Source: Bacillus sp. FJAT-28004 (lineage in GTDB: Bacteria > Bacillota > Bacilli > Paenibacillales > Paenibacillaceae). From it: a stretch of DNA of 64,000 bases. The translations under genes and the position numbers were made by a program. Position 1 is the stretch's first letter; every line of letters begins with the position of its first letter. Below are positions 62,909 to 64,000 of the stretch, piece by piece. Location of the stretch: contig NZ_LGHP01000001.1 of the NCBI RefSeq assembly GCF_001280845.1, positions 1,636,435 to 1,700,434 of the forward strand, written 5' to 3'. Under the pieces are notes generated by a model, which was not told where the DNA came from, did no database searches, and saw only the letters and a list, made by a program, of their open reading frames with translations.

Positions 62909-62926
62909 GAGGCAGGTTGACAATTT

Positions 62927-63043
62927 ATGAGTGACATGAGAGATGTATACGAAATATTGACATATTTGCTGGTCATCATTTTTAGCAGCATTATTATGGT
63001 GGCATGGCTTAAACGCAAAGCGAAAAAAAAGAAACAAGGCTGA
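62927..63043 (+). CDS. Small membrane peptide, 38 residues
   Basis: Translates as a short acidic N-terminus, one hydrophobic helix (ILTYLLVIIFSSIIMVAWL) and a Lys/Arg-rich tail (KRKAKKKKQG). It lies between the Dabb and DUF86 genes, with spacing suggesting co-transcription. Shine-Dalgarno is weak (GAGAGG, 14 bases away). Confidence 0.55.
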   Translation: MSDMRDVYEILTYLLVIIFSSIIMVAWLKRKAKKKKQG

Positions 63044-63060
63044 AAGCGGGCGACTGATTG

Positions 63061-63480
63061 ATGTATTATGTGAATCGTGAACAAATAGCCGTAAGGTTGG
63101 ATTCGATTACTGAAGTCGCTTCGGCACTGGATTCACTTGCCGCTAATTGGCAGGGAACGGTGCTGGAGGGGTTGGCGCAGGAAAGAGCGCTGCATCTGGC
63201 TATTGAAACCGTAACGGATGTTGGAAGCTTCCTGATCGATGGGTTTATTTTGCGGGATGCGAGCAGCTATGAGGATATCATCGATATTACTGGCGAGGCA
63301 GGCGCGTTTCCGCTTCACATGCAGGCCACGCTGACCGAGCTTGTGAAGCTTCGCAAGCCGTTAGTGCAGGACTATTATGTTTGGCCGAGGACGGAGCTTC
63401 ACCCACTTACCGGGACGCTTTCTACTCTGTTGCCTGCCTTTAAGCAAGCGATAAATGATTATTTGGAACGCGAATTATAG
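63061..63480 (+). CDS. DUF86/HEPN-family protein (YutE-like)
   Basis: A 139-residue all-helical protein of the HepT-like DUF86 family (LGLAQERALHLAIE-like helix, then the LRKPLVQDYYVW segment). HepT RNases carry an R-x4-H motif; here the aligned segment is Arg98-KPLV-Gln103, so the catalytic His is replaced by Gln. No adjacent MntA-type nucleotidyltransferase is present. It may be an inactive or repurposed member. Confidence 0.85.
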   Translation: MYYVNREQIAVRLDSITEVASALDSLAANWQGTVLEGLAQERALHLAIETVTDVGSFLIDGFILRDASSYEDIIDITGEAGAFPLHMQATLTELVKLRKPLVQDYYVWPRTELHPLTGTLSTLLPAFKQAINDYLEREL

Positions 63481-63559
63481 GCTTCTTAGCTATTAGTAAG
63501 CAAAACATACGGTTGCCGAACAAGGATAGCTTATGCCTTTACGATTGCTTTACGCTTGA

Positions 63560-63588
63560 TTTACGAAAAACTAAAAATACGTTACAAT
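63560..63588 (+). promoter_or_regulatory. Promoter of the HTH regulator
   Basis: -35 TTTACG (63560-63565) and -10 TACAAT (63583-63588), 17-bp spacer, about 35 bp before the start. Confidence 0.6.
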
Positions 63589-63629
63589 GACGCTATCAAG
63601 CCTGCAAAGGTGGTGAAGGGTTGAAGCGG

Positions 63630-64000
63630 ATGAAAACGGCAAGTACTGTTGACATAACGGCAGCTTCGCGGGGAGATCATTCCACGCGCGAGCGCATATT
63701 GATGCTGCTGAAAACAGGCGGCAGATTGAATGCTGGTTCCTTGTCAAGCGAGCTCGGATTAACGGAAATGGCGATCAGGCGTCATATGTATGCACTAGAG
63801 AGCGAAGGCAGCGTGAATATCGTATCTGTGCGACAGGCAATGGGCAGACCGCTCCATGCTTATGAGCTAACCGCTGCGGCGGATGAGCTTTTTCCGAAAA
63901 ATTATCATATGCTCGCACTCGACTTGCTTGATGAGCTCGCTGATGACCCGGATACCGCAGCGCTTATTGACCGGATGTTTGATGGACGCAAGAATAAGCT
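63630..64000 (+). CDS. Helix-turn-helix transcriptional regulator, truncated by the window end
   Basis: Reads STRERILMLLKTGGRLNAGSL, SSELGLTEMAIRRHMYALES and EGSVNIVSVRQAMGRPLHAYEL as a winged-helix DNA-binding domain of the DeoR/SufR-like kind, followed by an acidic helix region, and continues past base 64000. ATG at 63630 or TTG at 63621; GAAGGG sits before both. Function unknown. Confidence 0.85.
   Translation, partial: MKTASTVDITAASRGDHSTRERILMLLKTGGRLNAGSLSSELGLTEMAIRRHMYALESEGSVNIVSVRQAMGRPLHAYELTAAADELFPKNYHMLALDLLDELADDPDTAALIDRMFDGRKNK

Overview
The window reads as chromosomal DNA of a plant- or soil-associated Paenibacillus or close relative. This is inferred from moderate GC content, strong Gram-positive Shine-Dalgarno sites (GGAGG), Bacillales gene types (LutABC, YpsA, YutE-like DUF86, YugO-like K+ channel, preQ1-I and TPP leaders) and many regulators of plant-sugar use. 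No rRNA, tRNA, integrase, transposase or CRISPR array was seen.

Layout. 1-5750: LacI-type regulator divergent from an L-fucose operon (isomerase, class II aldolase, a RhaB-type kinase, FucU mutarotase). 5800-10350: GNAT enzyme, AraC regulator divergent from a GH127-type glycosidase, DUF4358 lipoprotein. 10426-14717: AraC regulator divergent from a three-gene operon (sugar isomerase/epimerase, Gfo/Idh dehydrogenase, AraM-like glycerol-1-phosphate dehydrogenase). 14739-17901: aldo/keto reductase and iron alcohol dehydrogenase, divergent from an ArsR-type regulator. 17971-24069: L-rhamnose operon rhaEW, an Anabaena-sensory-rhodopsin-transducer (ASRT) homologue, rhaI, rhaB and a DeoR regulator, behind a large palindrome. 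24098-24968: eight tandem 112-bp hairpin units. 25006-28843: lutABC and a GntR/FadR regulator. 28967-33337: J-domain membrane protein, rhamnogalacturonan acetylesterase-like SGNH esterase, HAD and DJ-1 proteins, an unknown. 33418-36040: queuosine operon queCDEF under a preQ1 riboswitch. 36202-40137: small secreted peptide, then a TPP-riboswitch operon thiZXY-thiD on the minus strand. 40167-47583: YpsA, ArsR-DUF2087, then an AT-richer stretch (thyA, unknown, S66 peptidase, pentapeptide protein, membrane protein, NUDIX) with two foldback repeats, then an SLH-like secreted protein. 47685-56483: AlkD-like repair protein, MFS exporter with divergent ArsR regulator across a 42-bp palindrome, diguanylate cyclase, GNAT, small basic protein, heterodimeric ABC exporter. 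56493-57085: a second hairpin array, with the same design as the first but its own sequence. 57268-60923: five-gene minus-strand operon (K+ channel, unknown, lipoprotein, YjfC-type ATP-grasp, DUF350). 61190-64000: candidate LexA-controlled gene, CuA-type cupredoxin, small proteins, DUF86 protein and a truncated HTH regulator.

How the genes work together. Fucose and rhamnose are degraded in parallel by isomerase, kinase and aldolase to DHAP plus L-lactaldehyde. In the rhamnose branch the aldolase is fused to a dehydrogenase expected to give L-lactate, and the next operon, lutABC, oxidises L-lactate to pyruvate. The esterase and GH127 enzyme fit upstream pectin side-chain breakdown. No sugar transporter is visible for either deoxysugar, so uptake must be encoded elsewhere.

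Most unusual: the ASRT homologue inside a rhamnose operon, the two 112/113-bp hairpin arrays, the K+ channel/ATP-grasp/lipoprotein/DUF350 operon, a textbook LexA box before an unknown gene, and several genes whose best-spaced start codon is ATT or CTG. All calls come from reading the sequence; no searches were run.
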